Below are positions 7,555-16,574 of a DNA stretch of 51,064 nucleotides, one piece after another. The notes beneath the pieces were generated by a model, which saw nothing but the letters and a program-made list of their open reading frames with translations, made no database searches and had not been told where the DNA came from. How positions within the stretch are numbered: the first letter of the stretch is position 1; the number at the start of each line of letters is the position of its first letter. This DNA is from Solirubrobacteraceae bacterium (lineage in GTDB: Bacteria; Actinomycetota; Thermoleophilia; Solirubrobacterales; Solirubrobacteraceae), in contig JAUYGN010000050.1 of assembly GCA_030690545.1 (NCBI GenBank), forward strand, positions 1-51,064. Reading direction: 5' to 3'. The translations under genes and the position numbers were made by a program.

Positions 7555-8121
7555 TCAGCATTTCGCCGTAGTCCGTCTTCCGCGAAGGACTACGCGCACG
7601 TAGGCACGCATCGCCGCCCGCCTCAAGCGACCCTTCTCGCGACGCGCAGCGGCGAGCAGCGCTGGCGCGCTCTCACTATTCCCGGTCCTTGCCAGTGCCA
7701 TTACGGCGCCATGACGGACTGTCCGCTCGCTGCTCGAGAGCAACTCGACCGCAGCGCCTTGCGACAGCGCTCGTCTATCAGCCAGGAACTTGATCACCCA
7801 CGCCGTCGTCACTCCATCGTACCGAAATAGCGCGTCCTGAAGCACACGCGTTGCCTCTGGACCATCGATCCGGGCGATCGCCCCGATCGCAGTCAATGCC
7901 ACACCTTCACCGCGATCATCAAGCAGACGTACGAGACTTGGCAGCAGGTCGACATCTGGATGCCTTCGCAACGATTGCAGGGCCGACACTCGCACAAGAT
8001 CAGGCTTGCTCGCATCGGTGGCCAGCGCCACCAGAGCGTCCCGGTCCCTCGCGAACTTGGCGTCAATCAATGCTCGCTCAGCCTCACGGCCATCTACGGT
8101 GTGACCTGACTCATCATTCAT
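7555..8121 (-). CDS. HEAT-repeat protein, copy 1
   Basis: 188 residues from ATG 8121, with GAGG about 6 bases upstream. It has the same repeat architecture as copy 2: LVRVSALQSL, LTAIGAIARIDG, EATRVLQDAL, AWVIKFLADRRALS, VRHGAVMALAR, LRRAAMRAYVRV. The N-terminal ~45 residues (NDESGHTVDGREAERALIDAKFARDRDALVAL in part) are the least conserved part between copies. It ends with a short basic RGRRTTAKC tail. The 59 bases between the stop of this gene (7555) and the start of copy 2 (7495) hold no obvious terminator. Function is inferred only from context, as for copy 2. Confidence 0.75.
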   Translation of the reverse strand: MNDESGHTVDGREAERALIDAKFARDRDALVALATDASKPDLVRVSALQSLRRHPDVDLLPSLVRLLDDRGEGVALTAIGAIARIDGPEATRVLQDALFRYDGVTTAWVIKFLADRRALSQGAAVELLSSSERTVRHGAVMALARTGNSESAPALLAAARREKGRLRRAAMRAYVRVVLRGRRTTAKC

Positions 8122-8194
8122 CGCTTGCCTCGGAGTGCGTCAATGCGGCCCTTGAGCATAGTCGCCACCTCAAGGTTACCAGTAGCTAGCGTTC

Positions 8195-8485
8195 CTACGC
8201 TGATCCCGAAGCGGCTGGCCCATCCTTTGCCGGGGTGACGTTAGTCCGCCCATTGCTGCCGCGACGATCGCAGAGCAGGTATGCCAGCAGCAACCACAAA
8301 ATCAGCGCCACAATATCACGAACGATGCTTTTGTCGACGAACAGGTGCGCCGAATATGAAATGATAAGTCCAATTCCAAGCGCCAGTCGCGGCCGAGGCG
8401 TAAAGCGCACGATCCATACGATGGTCCCACCAATCACTAGGCCCAACAAGACGAGCATCGGCCCAGGAGTCACTTGACAGACCAT
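8195..8485 (-). CDS. Small multi-pass membrane protein after the RHS gene
   Basis: A 96-residue ORF from ATG 8485 (ATG 8458, MLVLLGLV, is an alternative). Three hydrophobic helices are clear: MLVLLGLVIGGTIVWIV, LALGIGLIISYSAHLF and IVALILWLLLAYLL, separated by basic loops. A second minus-strand frame opens with ATG 8576, only two bases after the RHS stop, and encodes a basic start plus a hydrophobic SAWFAILSGSLTCMTIVYGL. It then runs into unlikely sequence where the present frame takes over near 8480. One original four-helix protein split by a frameshift would explain both. No family is recognised; the position suits an RHS immunity or accessory gene. Confidence 0.5.
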   Translation of the reverse strand: MVCQVTPGPMLVLLGLVIGGTIVWIVRFTPRPRLALGIGLIISYSAHLFVDKSIVRDIVALILWLLLAYLLCDRRGSNGRTNVTPAKDGPAASGSA

Positions 8486-8578
8486 AAACGATAGTCATGC
8501 ATGTCAGTGAGCCACTGAGGATCGCAAACCATGCCGATCGCCAGAGTCGCCAACGTCGACTCAACGATACTCGCATGG

Positions 8579-11166
8579 TTAGGTTTTGACCCAGAATCCG
8601 AACGGCGCACACGAAAAAAGGGTCATACTCAGGCTCCTGACTGAGAGTACATGGCCACTACGACTGAACTGCTCGCTCACCCGCCATCCAAAGCAGGCCG
8701 CGGGCGCATACTTCAGCCCGGCCTTGAGTGCCCCTCGCAATATGAGTGCCTTCACCTGTTTGGCGGCGACTGACACGGCTTTCTTTGTAGCCCGGGCCAC
8801 CCCCGTCGTAATCTTGATAATTCGCTTCTGCACCTCCCTCAACCACCGTGGCAAACGGCCATCCAGATCGAACATATTGATCGGGTCCTGGAAGGCGTAT
8901 TCGTAGGCGTTGGCCGAGCCGCCCAGTACCGGATCGACCTGCAGAAAGCGTCCCAGCGAAGGTACGTACGTGCGCACGCCCATGGCTATGACTCCGCTCG
9001 GCAGTTCGGTCGAGCGCTGCTTTGCGCCGAGCCAGCCGAAGGCTCGCTCAGAAGGAGCTCCGGGCAGCCCGAACGATGTGCTGTCAGACGTGTCCCCGAG
9101 TTGTGTGATCACGGGATCGGACGATGCGTCGGCCACGACGTCCCCGTGCAAGTTGACGAGTTGCAGGCGAGTCCCGCTGGTGTCGCGGATGGCGGCGAGA
9201 TCGCCGTCGACGCCGGTGATGTACCGGGTGTATGGACTGCCGGTCGTGTTCTCGGCGATCCAGGTTGGGCTGTCGAGCCCGTTGTCCTCGGTGCTCGCGT
9301 AGTGGTAGGTCTCCGTCGAGGTCGTAGACCCGCTCGTGGTACGTACGCGCAGGCGCCGGGCTGGTCGAGGCTGTACGTCCGCGTCAAGCCTGACTGGGTG
9401 ATGCTGCGTGCGAGGTCGTTGGTGTAATACGTGCTCGTGAGCTCGCTGCCGCCGGCGTGCGCTGCGGGGACCGTGAGGGTGCGCCCGAACGCGTCGTAGT
9501 CGAAGCCGCTGGTCGTGATGCGATCCGCTTCGTCGTGGCTCGTCGTTTGGACGGTGCTCTCGCCAGCGTCACGGCATTCGCCGCTGGGCCCGGGCCCGCG
9601 GGTTTCGACTTGCTTGCGGTTGCTGTTGGGATCGTATTGGTGGCCGATGACGGTGCAGGCAGACGGGTTGCCGGTGATGTCGCCGTTGAGCGTGAGGCGC
9701 CCGGCGGCGTCGTAGGTGTAGCTGTCGGCGGAGTGCTCACCGGTCTGCGTCGTCGTCATCTGCGAGACCTGCTGACCGTGAATCCCTATCTCCACCTGGG
9801 AGAGCAGCCAGTCGCATGACGCGCCGCAGTTGCTGGCTTTGACGTAGTGCAGCTTGGTCGGCGCTCCGGCCTCGTTGGTCGTCGTGGTCGCCGTGAGGCC
9901 GTTGGGATAGGTCTTCGTGGCGATCGCGCCATCGGCATCGTAGGTTCCGCCCAAGACACCGACCTGCGGATCGCTCACGCTGGTCAGCATGCCACGCACG
10001 GGGTCGTAGCCGAATGTCTGCACGGCCTTGCCATCATCGATCGTGGTCGGACGATCCAGGAGATCGTACGTCGTCGTCGTCACGTCGTCTGCGTCGGTGT
10101 GCTGCGTCTCGCGACCGATGGAGTCATGGACGCGGGTGATCGTCTGGGCGGGGCTGCTCGTCGACAGCGTGGTCGCGCGCCCGGTGCTCGAGCTGTAGCC
10201 ATGCGTTACCGTCGGCAGAGCTTGCCCGCTGGTCGCCGTGATCGTCTCGGTCAGCAGGCGCCCGGAAGCGTCGTAACCGTAGCTCGTGGTGCGTGACGCG
10301 CTTCCCTCGGCGTCGACCCTGGTCGTGACGTTCGAGAGGCGGTCGTATTCGTACGTGCTCGTCGGGATCGGCGGCAGTGTGCCGCTCGGCGGGATGCTCG
10401 TCGGCTGCGCTGCCGGGGCGATCTTGCAGACCAGGTTCGCCCAGGCCGGCTTGTCGCCGCACGCTGAGTCCTGCGTGTTCGTGCCGGCCGTGTAGTAGAT
10501 CGTCCGCGTCGTACCGGCGTCGCTGCCATTCGCGTTGCCCGCGGGCAGCGTGCGGCTGACCTCCAAGCCAGTGCCAGGGTCATAGGCGACCTTCGTGGCA
10601 AGCTTCAGCCCGTCAGGGTCGACGACCGTCGTCGTCGGCTTGCGCAGCGTCTTGCCGGTCGCGTCGTAGTCGTAGCTCGTCGTGCGCTCCTCCGCGTCGG
10701 TTGACTGACCCACGACTTCTGCGCCGACGCGCACGGTCGTCGGGAGATGGGAGCCATCGGACTCGTATGTCGTGACCGTGTGCCGCCGGGCCTGCACGAC
10801 TTGGAGGCTCGGAAGCGTGATCTCGTGTTGGGGCTCCCATTGCTCGCGCAGCTCGAGGCCGGTGGCATCGTAGCTGCTGACGGTGTCGATCTCGCGCGCT
10901 CGGGCTGGCGTATCGCCGGCCGTGAGGGCGCGCTCACGGTTGGCGGCCGTGAGGCTGCGAACGACGTTGTGGTGCTCGTCGTACTCGCGGGTCATGATGT
11001 GCCCGCCGGGGGAAGCGACGTTGACCTCGCGTCCGCCGCCGTTGAGGTAGTGCACCGTCGCCCGCGAGTAGCTCGACGGGATGCCGCTGCCATCCAAAGG
11101 CGCAATTGCGGTTACGGCGCAGACTTGACGGTAAGGCAGCGTACTCTTCGCCGCCGACGCATGCAA
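8579..11166 (-). pseudogene. RHS/YD-repeat polymorphic-toxin-like gene, 5'-truncated and frameshifted
   Basis: The frame from 11166 encodes many YD repeats (YDATG, YEYDRLSNVTTRVDAEG, YGYDASGRLLTET, YDLLDRPT, YTYDAAGRLTLNGD, FDYDAFGRTL). Near 9364 the repeat signal moves to another frame, which continues as VRTTSGSTTSTETYHYAS, then the RHS core hallmark MGVRTYVPSLGRFLQVDP, ending at 8579. Adding one C in GACCAGCCCGG (minus strand) restores SLDPARRLRVRTTSG, the expected core sequence. So a single-base loss (or a base-call error) breaks the gene. Full RHS proteins are usually well over 1000 residues with an N-terminal secretion part, and none is seen upstream. The last ~85 residues after FDLDGR are a variable C-terminal tail. 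Confidence 0.8.
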
Positions 11167-11320
11167 CCACTTTCACCCGCTTTCGAATACTCTCGGCATT
11201 CAAATGATGCACCGATAACCGGTCTGTCGCGCAGAGCAGGGTGCGTGGTCGAGCGGCTTGAGAAGCACTCATGCGCCGATCTCGAGCAGAGACCCGCCGC
11301 GCGCAGCGGCAACTCAGCGC

Positions 11321-13474
11321 TCAGTCGCCCCAGCCCGCCGTCGCGCGCCGGATGACGCGCTCCAGCGGCTGGCGGAGCGTCTCGGCGAAGATGAGCGTGA
11401 AGTGGTGCGCGTCCTTGAAGACGAGCACGCCGCCGATGACGGGGAAGCAGGCGCGCTCGTTGCAGAGGACGTCGTTGAGATCGATGACCTGCATTCGCGG
11501 TGAGTTGGCGACGCGCGCGGCGACGACCTGCGGATCGGGTTCGAGCGCTGCCTCGCGCGGCACCGCGCAGCGCAGCCCGGCGCGCTCGCCGGCGTCGATC
11601 GCGCGCTCGATGCAGTCGACCGTGTCGGCGAAGATCTTCGGCGTGTCGCGGATCACGACGATGTGCTTGATCGTGTCGGGCAGCGACCGCCAGGCGTTGA
11701 GATAGCCGTTGACCTTCGCCTGGAACATCGTGCGCCCGGCCGGCACGTTGACGGTGCCGCCGGTGATCCCGGCCACGAACAGCGTGTCGATCTCGGGGTG
11801 CGCGCGCAGGTAGCGCGGCAGGTCCTTGACCCAGCGGCGGCAGCGCGAGCGCGTCGGCTCGGGCGTGTGCTTCGTCGCCGTCGAGAACGGGCAGCTCGTG
11901 CGCGTGATCGACAGTCCGCGCCAGCCCCGCTCGCGCGCGATCTCGTTCATCGGCGCGCGCCAGTGCGAGGCGTGGCTGTCGCCGACGAGCGCGACGGTCC
12001 GCTTGGCCTCGTCGCGCGGCACGCCGAACGCGCAGACGCTGATCTCGCGGTCACGGTGAAAGCCGTCGCAGGGCGCGTAGTCCTCGGTCTTGGCGGCGAC
12101 CGGCAGCGGCACGACCTCGTGGCGCAGGTCGGGATTCTCGCAGGGATGCTCGGGGTCGCGCGCGGCGGCGCCGAAGCAGTCCGGCAGATTGGAGGCGACC
12201 CTGGCGGACTCGCGCTCGGCCTCCTGGATGTGTGCCTGGACGTGCGTCGCGCCGACGGCCAGGACGGCCGCCACGATCGCGGTCGCGGCACCGCTGACGG
12301 CGAACGTCACGCGCGGCTCGGCGGTCAGCCACGTGCTGCGCCGGACCGGATCCTCGACGAGCTCCTTCGTCGCCCAGGCGGCGAGCACGGTGAGCACGAC
12401 GACGGCGATGCCCTTCGCGATCGGGTTGGGATCGATGACGACGAACGGGATGAACACGAGCAGCGGCCAGTGCCACAGATACACCGAGTAGGAGATCCCG
12501 CCGAGGAACTGCGCCGGCGCGATCTGCAGCATGCGCGACGGCGCCCAGCGCGCCTGCGGCATCCCGGCGTGCATGACGGCCAGCGCGCCGAGGATCGGCA
12601 CGAGCGCCGCCGAGCCGGGAAACGGCGTCTCCGTGCTGTAGAAGATCGCCGCGTACATGATCGCCGCCAGGCCCGCCCAGGAGAGCAGCGCGCGGGAGCG
12701 ATCGGGCAGCTGGGCGCGGGCGCCGAGCAGCGCCAGCAGCCCGCCGGCGCCGAACTCCCAGGCGCGCGTCGGCGTCACGAAGTACGCCGCGGCCGGATTG
12801 GAGGCCGTCTCCGTGATCGAGTACAGCAGGCTGAGGCCGGTGACGGTCACGAGCGTGGCGCTGATCGCGGCGCGCTTGCGCCTCGTCGCCGTCCACGCGG
12901 CGGCGACGATCAGCAGCGGCCAGAGGACGTAGAACTGCTCCTCGGCCGACAGCGACCAGAAGTGCTGCACGGGCGACGGGCGGTTCTCGGAGGCGAGGTA
13001 GTCGACGGCGTCTGCGGCGAGGTGCCAGTTCTGGATGTACGCGGTGCTCGCGGTGATCTCGGTGAGGAACTGCTGCCAGTAGGCCTGCGGCGTCAGCAGC
13101 AGCGTGCCGATCGCGCAGACGAGCAGCGTCAGCAGCGCCGCCGGCAGCAGGCGCCGCGCGCGCCGCGCCCAGAAGCGCCACAGCGCCAGCCTGCCGGTCG
13201 CCTCGACCTCGCGCAGCAGATGCGCGGTGATCAGAAAGCCGGAGATCGCGAAGAACACGTCGACGCCGATGAAGCCGCCGGGCATCGCCGACGGCCAGAC
13301 GTGGTAGATGACGACGGTCAGCACCGCGAGCGCCCGCAGCGCCTGGATCTCCGGGCGCAGCCGGGAGCGCCCGCCGGGGCTCACGGGAGCGGGAGCCGGC
13401 GGCCGCTTGCCGGCCGACCCGCCGCCGGAGGTGCCTTCAGTGACGACGGGGTCGTCTGCGCGCTGCGGCCGCAT
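11321..13474 (-). CDS. OafA-type acyltransferase with SGNH domain
   Basis: 717 residues. The N-terminal ~400 residues are an acyltransferase-3 membrane domain of about ten helices: IQALRALAVLTVVIYHVWP with the conserved catalytic-type His, GGFIGVDVFFAISGFLI, ARRARRLLPAAL, HFWSLSAEEQFYVLWPL, SYSVYLWHWPLL. A cytosol-averse linker follows, then a ~240-residue SGNH domain: VALVGDSHASHW (block I Ser), an ITGGTVN segment, and FKDAHHFT with the Asp-x-x-His pair. Such two-domain enzymes O-acylate cell-surface polysaccharides or peptidoglycan, moving acyl groups across the membrane. The N-terminal ~40 residues are Pro/Gly-rich. The gene is transcribed alone, divergently from the Mrp operon. Confidence 0.9.
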   Translation of the reverse strand: MRPQRADDPVVTEGTSGGGSAGKRPPAPAPVSPGGRSRLRPEIQALRALAVLTVVIYHVWPSAMPGGFIGVDVFFAISGFLITAHLLREVEATGRLALWRFWARRARRLLPAALLTLLVCAIGTLLLTPQAYWQQFLTEITASTAYIQNWHLAADAVDYLASENRPSPVQHFWSLSAEEQFYVLWPLLIVAAAWTATRRKRAAISATLVTVTGLSLLYSITETASNPAAAYFVTPTRAWEFGAGGLLALLGARAQLPDRSRALLSWAGLAAIMYAAIFYSTETPFPGSAALVPILGALAVMHAGMPQARWAPSRMLQIAPAQFLGGISYSVYLWHWPLLVFIPFVVIDPNPIAKGIAVVVLTVLAAWATKELVEDPVRRSTWLTAEPRVTFAVSGAATAIVAAVLAVGATHVQAHIQEAERESARVASNLPDCFGAAARDPEHPCENPDLRHEVVPLPVAAKTEDYAPCDGFHRDREISVCAFGVPRDEAKRTVALVGDSHASHWRAPMNEIARERGWRGLSITRTSCPFSTATKHTPEPTRSRCRRWVKDLPRYLRAHPEIDTLFVAGITGGTVNVPAGRTMFQAKVNGYLNAWRSLPDTIKHIVVIRDTPKIFADTVDCIERAIDAGERAGLRCAVPREAALEPDPQVVAARVANSPRMQVIDLNDVLCNERACFPVIGGVLVFKDAHHFTLIFAETLRQPLERVIRRATAGWGD

Positions 13475-13881
13475 GGCGTCCTAGCCGCCCCTGACACCGA
13501 GCGGTCGCGTTGCCGCGCCGGTCGACGTCACGCGCGACGAGACGGCGGTGAGAGTCATGCGTCTCGGGGCGGCCGGAGACGCGGTGCGCTGATTGACGAT
13601 GTGTGGCAAGGTTGCTCGGTGTCGTGGCGGCGGCCCGGGCGCTGAGATCTTGCGGCCCGGATCGATCGCGTCGCGAAGCTCGGAATACTCCACCATGATG
13701 GCGACCGCGGCAGTACGTCCGCGTCGCACCCGGTCGGGGAGGATGACATCGCCACGCGGCCACCGACCGCCGGACTGGGGTACCGTCAGGGTATGACCGA
13801 CCGCACAAAGGCCGCGGTCACCGAGTGCACCCTCGCCGTCGGGGTGCTCGCAGCGAACGCTGGCGGCCATCGCATCAGGCC
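13475..13881. other. Intergenic region between acyltransferase and Mrp operon
   Basis: About 400 bases without a convincing protein gene on either strand, lying between divergent transcription units. It contains the TACCGT box at 13781 and a 35-codon ORF (13793-13900). No riboswitch, tRNA or clear operator palindrome was recognised. Confidence 0.5.
13781..13786 (+). promoter_or_regulatory. -10 box (TACCGT) ahead of the Mrp operon
   Basis: TACCGT ends 6 bases before ATG 13793. This TANNNT plus 6-8 base arrangement matches actinobacterial leaderless promoters and recurs at 19598, 33088 and 44036. No good -35 hexamer is visible. Confidence 0.45.
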
Positions 13882-13900
13882 TTGTCGGGGAACTTGCTGA
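13793..13900 (+). CDS. Short leader ORF of the Mrp operon
   Basis: A 35-codon ORF (starts MTDRTKAAVTEC, ends RGTC) from ATG 13793, just after the TACCGT box, with TGA at 13898-13900. It ends within the region where the mrpA frame must start (TTG 13882 or 13894). It could be a leader peptide coupling translation into mrpA, or a relic of the mrpA N-terminus displaced by a frameshift. No similarity is recognised and the coding evidence is weak. Confidence 0.3.
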   Translation: MTDRTKAAVTECTLAVGVLAANAGGHRIRPCRGTC

Positions 13901-16143
13901 CGGATCGGCGCGTCACACGACTTGCGGGAACCGCTGTCGCCATCGCTGGCGGCACCTTTGCGGTGATCGCGGCCGTGTGGCTCAGTGGAGGCGGGGGATT
14001 CGACGTGCCCTGGGCACCGACCTGGAACCTGCGGCTGGCGTTCGAGCTCGACGGGCTCGCGGCGCTCTACGGACTGCTGGCGGCAGGGATCGGCGCGCTC
14101 GTCTTCCTCTACGCGACGGCATACGTCCCGCGCCATCTCGCGGCGCAGGGACGCCCGCGCCGCGACGAGATCCGGCTGCACGCCGCGATGGTCCTGTTCC
14201 TCGTCTCGATGATCGGACTCGTGACGGCGCAGGACCTGATCTTGCTGTTCGTCTTCTGGGATCTCACCGCGGTCGCGTCGTGGCTGCTGATCAGCTTCGA
14301 CCGTCACAACCGCGACGCGCGCCTGTCGGCCCTGATGGCGCTGCTCGTCACCGCCGTGTCCGCCGTCCTGATGCTCGTCGGGATCCTGATGCTGCGCGTC
14401 GAGTACGGCACGACGCAGCTGCCCGAGCTGTTCGCGCTCGCCGGCGACAGCACGACGGTCACGGTCGCCGTGGCGCTGATCGCCGTCGCGGCGCTCGCCA
14501 AGAGCGCACAGGTGCCGTTTCACTTCTGGCTGCCGCGGGCGATGGCCGCGCCGACGCCGGTGTCGGCCTACCTGCACTCGGCGGCGATGGTCGCGGCCGG
14601 CGTCTTCCTGCTGAGCCGGATCCACCCGCTGCTCGCGCTCAACGGCGACCTGCTCGACGCCCTGCTCGTCGTCGGCCTGGCGTCGATGGCCGTCGGAGGA
14701 ATGCTGGCGCTGACCGCCCAGGGCCTCAAGCGCGTGCTCGCGTACTCGACGATCTCCCAGTACGGCTACGTCGTGACGATGCTCGGCGTCGGCGGCAGCG
14801 CCGGCGCGGCGGCGGCGTGCTTCTACGTGCTCGCCCACGCGCTCGCCAAGAGCGCGCTGTTCATGACCGCCGGCGCCGTGACCGAGGCGACGGGAGCCAA
14901 GGCGCTGCCCGATCTCGGCGGGCTGGCGCGCCAGATGCCGCTGCTGGCGGCGGGCAGCGGCGCGGCCGTGGCCGGGATCGCGGCGCTGCCGCTGACGATC
15001 GGCTTCTTCAAGGACGAGCTGTTCTTCAAGGCCGCGCTCGAGCACAGCACGGCGCTGGCCGTGCTCGCCGTCGCCGGCGCGGCGCTCACCTTCGCCTACA
15101 TGGCACGCTTCTGGTGCGGCATCTTCCTCGGCCCGCCGCGCTGCACCCCGCAGCCCGTGCAGCGGCGGCTGATCTGGCCGGTGGCGCTGCTCGGCGCGCT
15201 CGTGATGATCGGCGGCGTCGTGGTCGGGCCCTTCGCCGACCTGGCGCGCGACGCGGCCGCGGTCACGCACGCCGGTCCGGTGCAGCTCGACGCCGCCTAT
15301 CACCTCGATGCCCGCGCCGAGAACCTGATGGCGCTCGGCGTCTATGCGCTCGGGCTGATGCTCTTCATGGGCCGGCGCGTGCTCGAGGCGCCGTTGGGAA
15401 TCGTCGAGCGCTTCGGCACGCGCTTCGGGCCCGAGCACGTCTACGTGATCTTCCTGCGCGGCCTCAACCGCCTCTCCAACCAGCTGCACGACATCGAGGT
15501 GCGCGACCTGCGCAGCCGCGTCGCCGCCGTCATCCTGCCGGCCTCGGGGCTCGTCGCCCTGGGCCTGATCTTCACCCCGTTCGAGGGCGCCTACCGCGTC
15601 GGGGAGGTGATCGCCTCCGACGCACCGCTCGTCGTCGCGCTCGCCGTCTGCGCGCTGGCAGCGGTCGCGGTCACGATGCCGCGCCGGCACCTCGGGCTCG
15701 CGCTGACGCTGTCGGGCGTCGGCTTCGCGCTGGCGATCGCGTACTCGCTGATGGGCGCGCCCGACGTCGCGCTCGTCGCGGTCCTGATCGAGACGATCTT
15801 CATGCTGCTGTTCGTCGGCGTCTTCGCGCTCCTGCCGCGCGACGTGCTGCGGCGCGAGGCGGACCTGCGCCCGCCGCGCTCGCGTCGCGTCCGCGATGCC
15901 GTGATCGCGTCGGTGTCGGGGATCGTCACGGCGCTCGTCGTCTGGTCGGCGTTCTCGCGCCCGATCCCGCTCGACGGCTCGGCCGAGCAGCACATCGCGC
16001 TCGCCGAGGAAGCGCACGGCAACGCGATCGTGACCGTGATCCTGGCCGACTTCCGGGGTCTCGACACGCTCGTCGAGATCACCGTCGTCGCGGTCGCGAT
16101 GATCGCCGTCGCGATGCTCCTGCGCACGAGGCTGCGCGCATGA
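13882..16143 (+). CDS. mrpA: Mrp Na+(K+)/H+ antiporter subunit A
   Basis: About 753 residues. The core is the NuoL-like proton-pumping fold: FELDGLAALYGLLAAGIGALVFLYA, WDLTAVASWLLISFDRH, LAKSAQVPFHFWLPRAMAAPTPVSAYLHSAAMV (conserved Lys and the His-containing helix), KRVLAYSTISQYGYV, and GFFKDELFFKAAL. The C-terminal ~150 residues are the DUF4040/MbhE-type extension typical of MrpA (GAPDVALVAVLIETIFMLLFV, then ILADFRGLDTLVEITVVAVAMI). It forms the large membrane complex with MrpB-G, exchanging cytoplasmic Na+ for H+. The start is uncertain: TTG 13882, TTG 13894 and GTG 13825 are all in frame. All leave out the first transmembrane helix usual for NuoL-like proteins. Confidence 0.9.
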   Translation: MSGNLLTDRRVTRLAGTAVAIAGGTFAVIAAVWLSGGGGFDVPWAPTWNLRLAFELDGLAALYGLLAAGIGALVFLYATAYVPRHLAAQGRPRRDEIRLHAAMVLFLVSMIGLVTAQDLILLFVFWDLTAVASWLLISFDRHNRDARLSALMALLVTAVSAVLMLVGILMLRVEYGTTQLPELFALAGDSTTVTVAVALIAVAALAKSAQVPFHFWLPRAMAAPTPVSAYLHSAAMVAAGVFLLSRIHPLLALNGDLLDALLVVGLASMAVGGMLALTAQGLKRVLAYSTISQYGYVVTMLGVGGSAGAAAACFYVLAHALAKSALFMTAGAVTEATGAKALPDLGGLARQMPLLAAGSGAAVAGIAALPLTIGFFKDELFFKAALEHSTALAVLAVAGAALTFAYMARFWCGIFLGPPRCTPQPVQRRLIWPVALLGALVMIGGVVVGPFADLARDAAAVTHAGPVQLDAAYHLDARAENLMALGVYALGLMLFMGRRVLEAPLGIVERFGTRFGPEHVYVIFLRGLNRLSNQLHDIEVRDLRSRVAAVILPASGLVALGLIFTPFEGAYRVGEVIASDAPLVVALAVCALAAVAVTMPRRHLGLALTLSGVGFALAIAYSLMGAPDVALVAVLIETIFMLLFVGVFALLPRDVLRREADLRPPRSRRVRDAVIASVSGIVTALVVWSAFSRPIPLDGSAEQHIALAEEAHGNAIVTVILADFRGLDTLVEITVVAVAMIAVAMLLRTRLRA

Positions 16144-16574
16144 CGAGCGTGCTCACGCAGATGGTGGCTCGCGGCCTGCTCGCGCCGACGCTCGTCGTCG
16201 CGGCGGCGATCCTCGTCAAGGGCTACACCGACGTCGGCGACGGCTTCTCGGCAGGCATCGTCGCGGCGCTCGGCGTCCTGCTGCAGTTCCTCGCGTTCGG
16301 CCGCACAGCGGTCGTCGACGCCCTCCCGATCCGCCACGCGCCGACCGTCGCGCTCGCCGGGCTCGCGGTCGCCGCCGCGGTCTTCATCGTGCCGCTGCTG
16401 CTCGGCGGCGCTCCGCTCGAGCACTGGCCGCCGCCCGGCGACGGGCCCGTGCACGTCGGCTCGCTGGAGCTGATCACCGCCGTCGTCTTCGACATCGGCG
16501 TCTTCCTGCTCGTGCTCGGGGCAGCCGTGACGATCATCGACGCGCTCGCGGCGGCGCAGGAGCGCGAGCTGTGA
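16140..16574 (+). CDS. mrpB: Mrp antiporter subunit B
   Basis: 144 residues. ATG 16140 overlaps the mrpA stop by four bases (ATGA). MrpB/MnhB domain with four hydrophobic helices: LLAPTLVVAAAILVKGYTDVGDGFSAGIVAALGVLL carries the family's signature GxxxPGxGFxxG-like turn (here DVGDGFSAG), followed by ALAGLAVAAAVFIVPLLLGG and ITAVVFDIGVFLLVLGAAVTIID. It is a small membrane subunit required for the Mrp complex. It is translationally coupled on both sides, since its stop overlaps mrpC's GTG. Confidence 0.9.
   Translation: MTSVLTQMVARGLLAPTLVVAAAILVKGYTDVGDGFSAGIVAALGVLLQFLAFGRTAVVDALPIRHAPTVALAGLAVAAAVFIVPLLLGGAPLEHWPPPGDGPVHVGSLELITAVVFDIGVFLLVLGAAVTIIDALAAAQEREL

Noticed and set aside
13481-13870. 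129-codon minus-strand ORF upstream of the acyltransferase
   Set aside because: No motif or ribosome-binding site, and it spans the likely Mrp promoter.
13786-16017. 743-codon minus-strand frame opposite mrpA
   Set aside because: Antisense shadow rich in Arg/Asp/His; mrpA is unambiguous.
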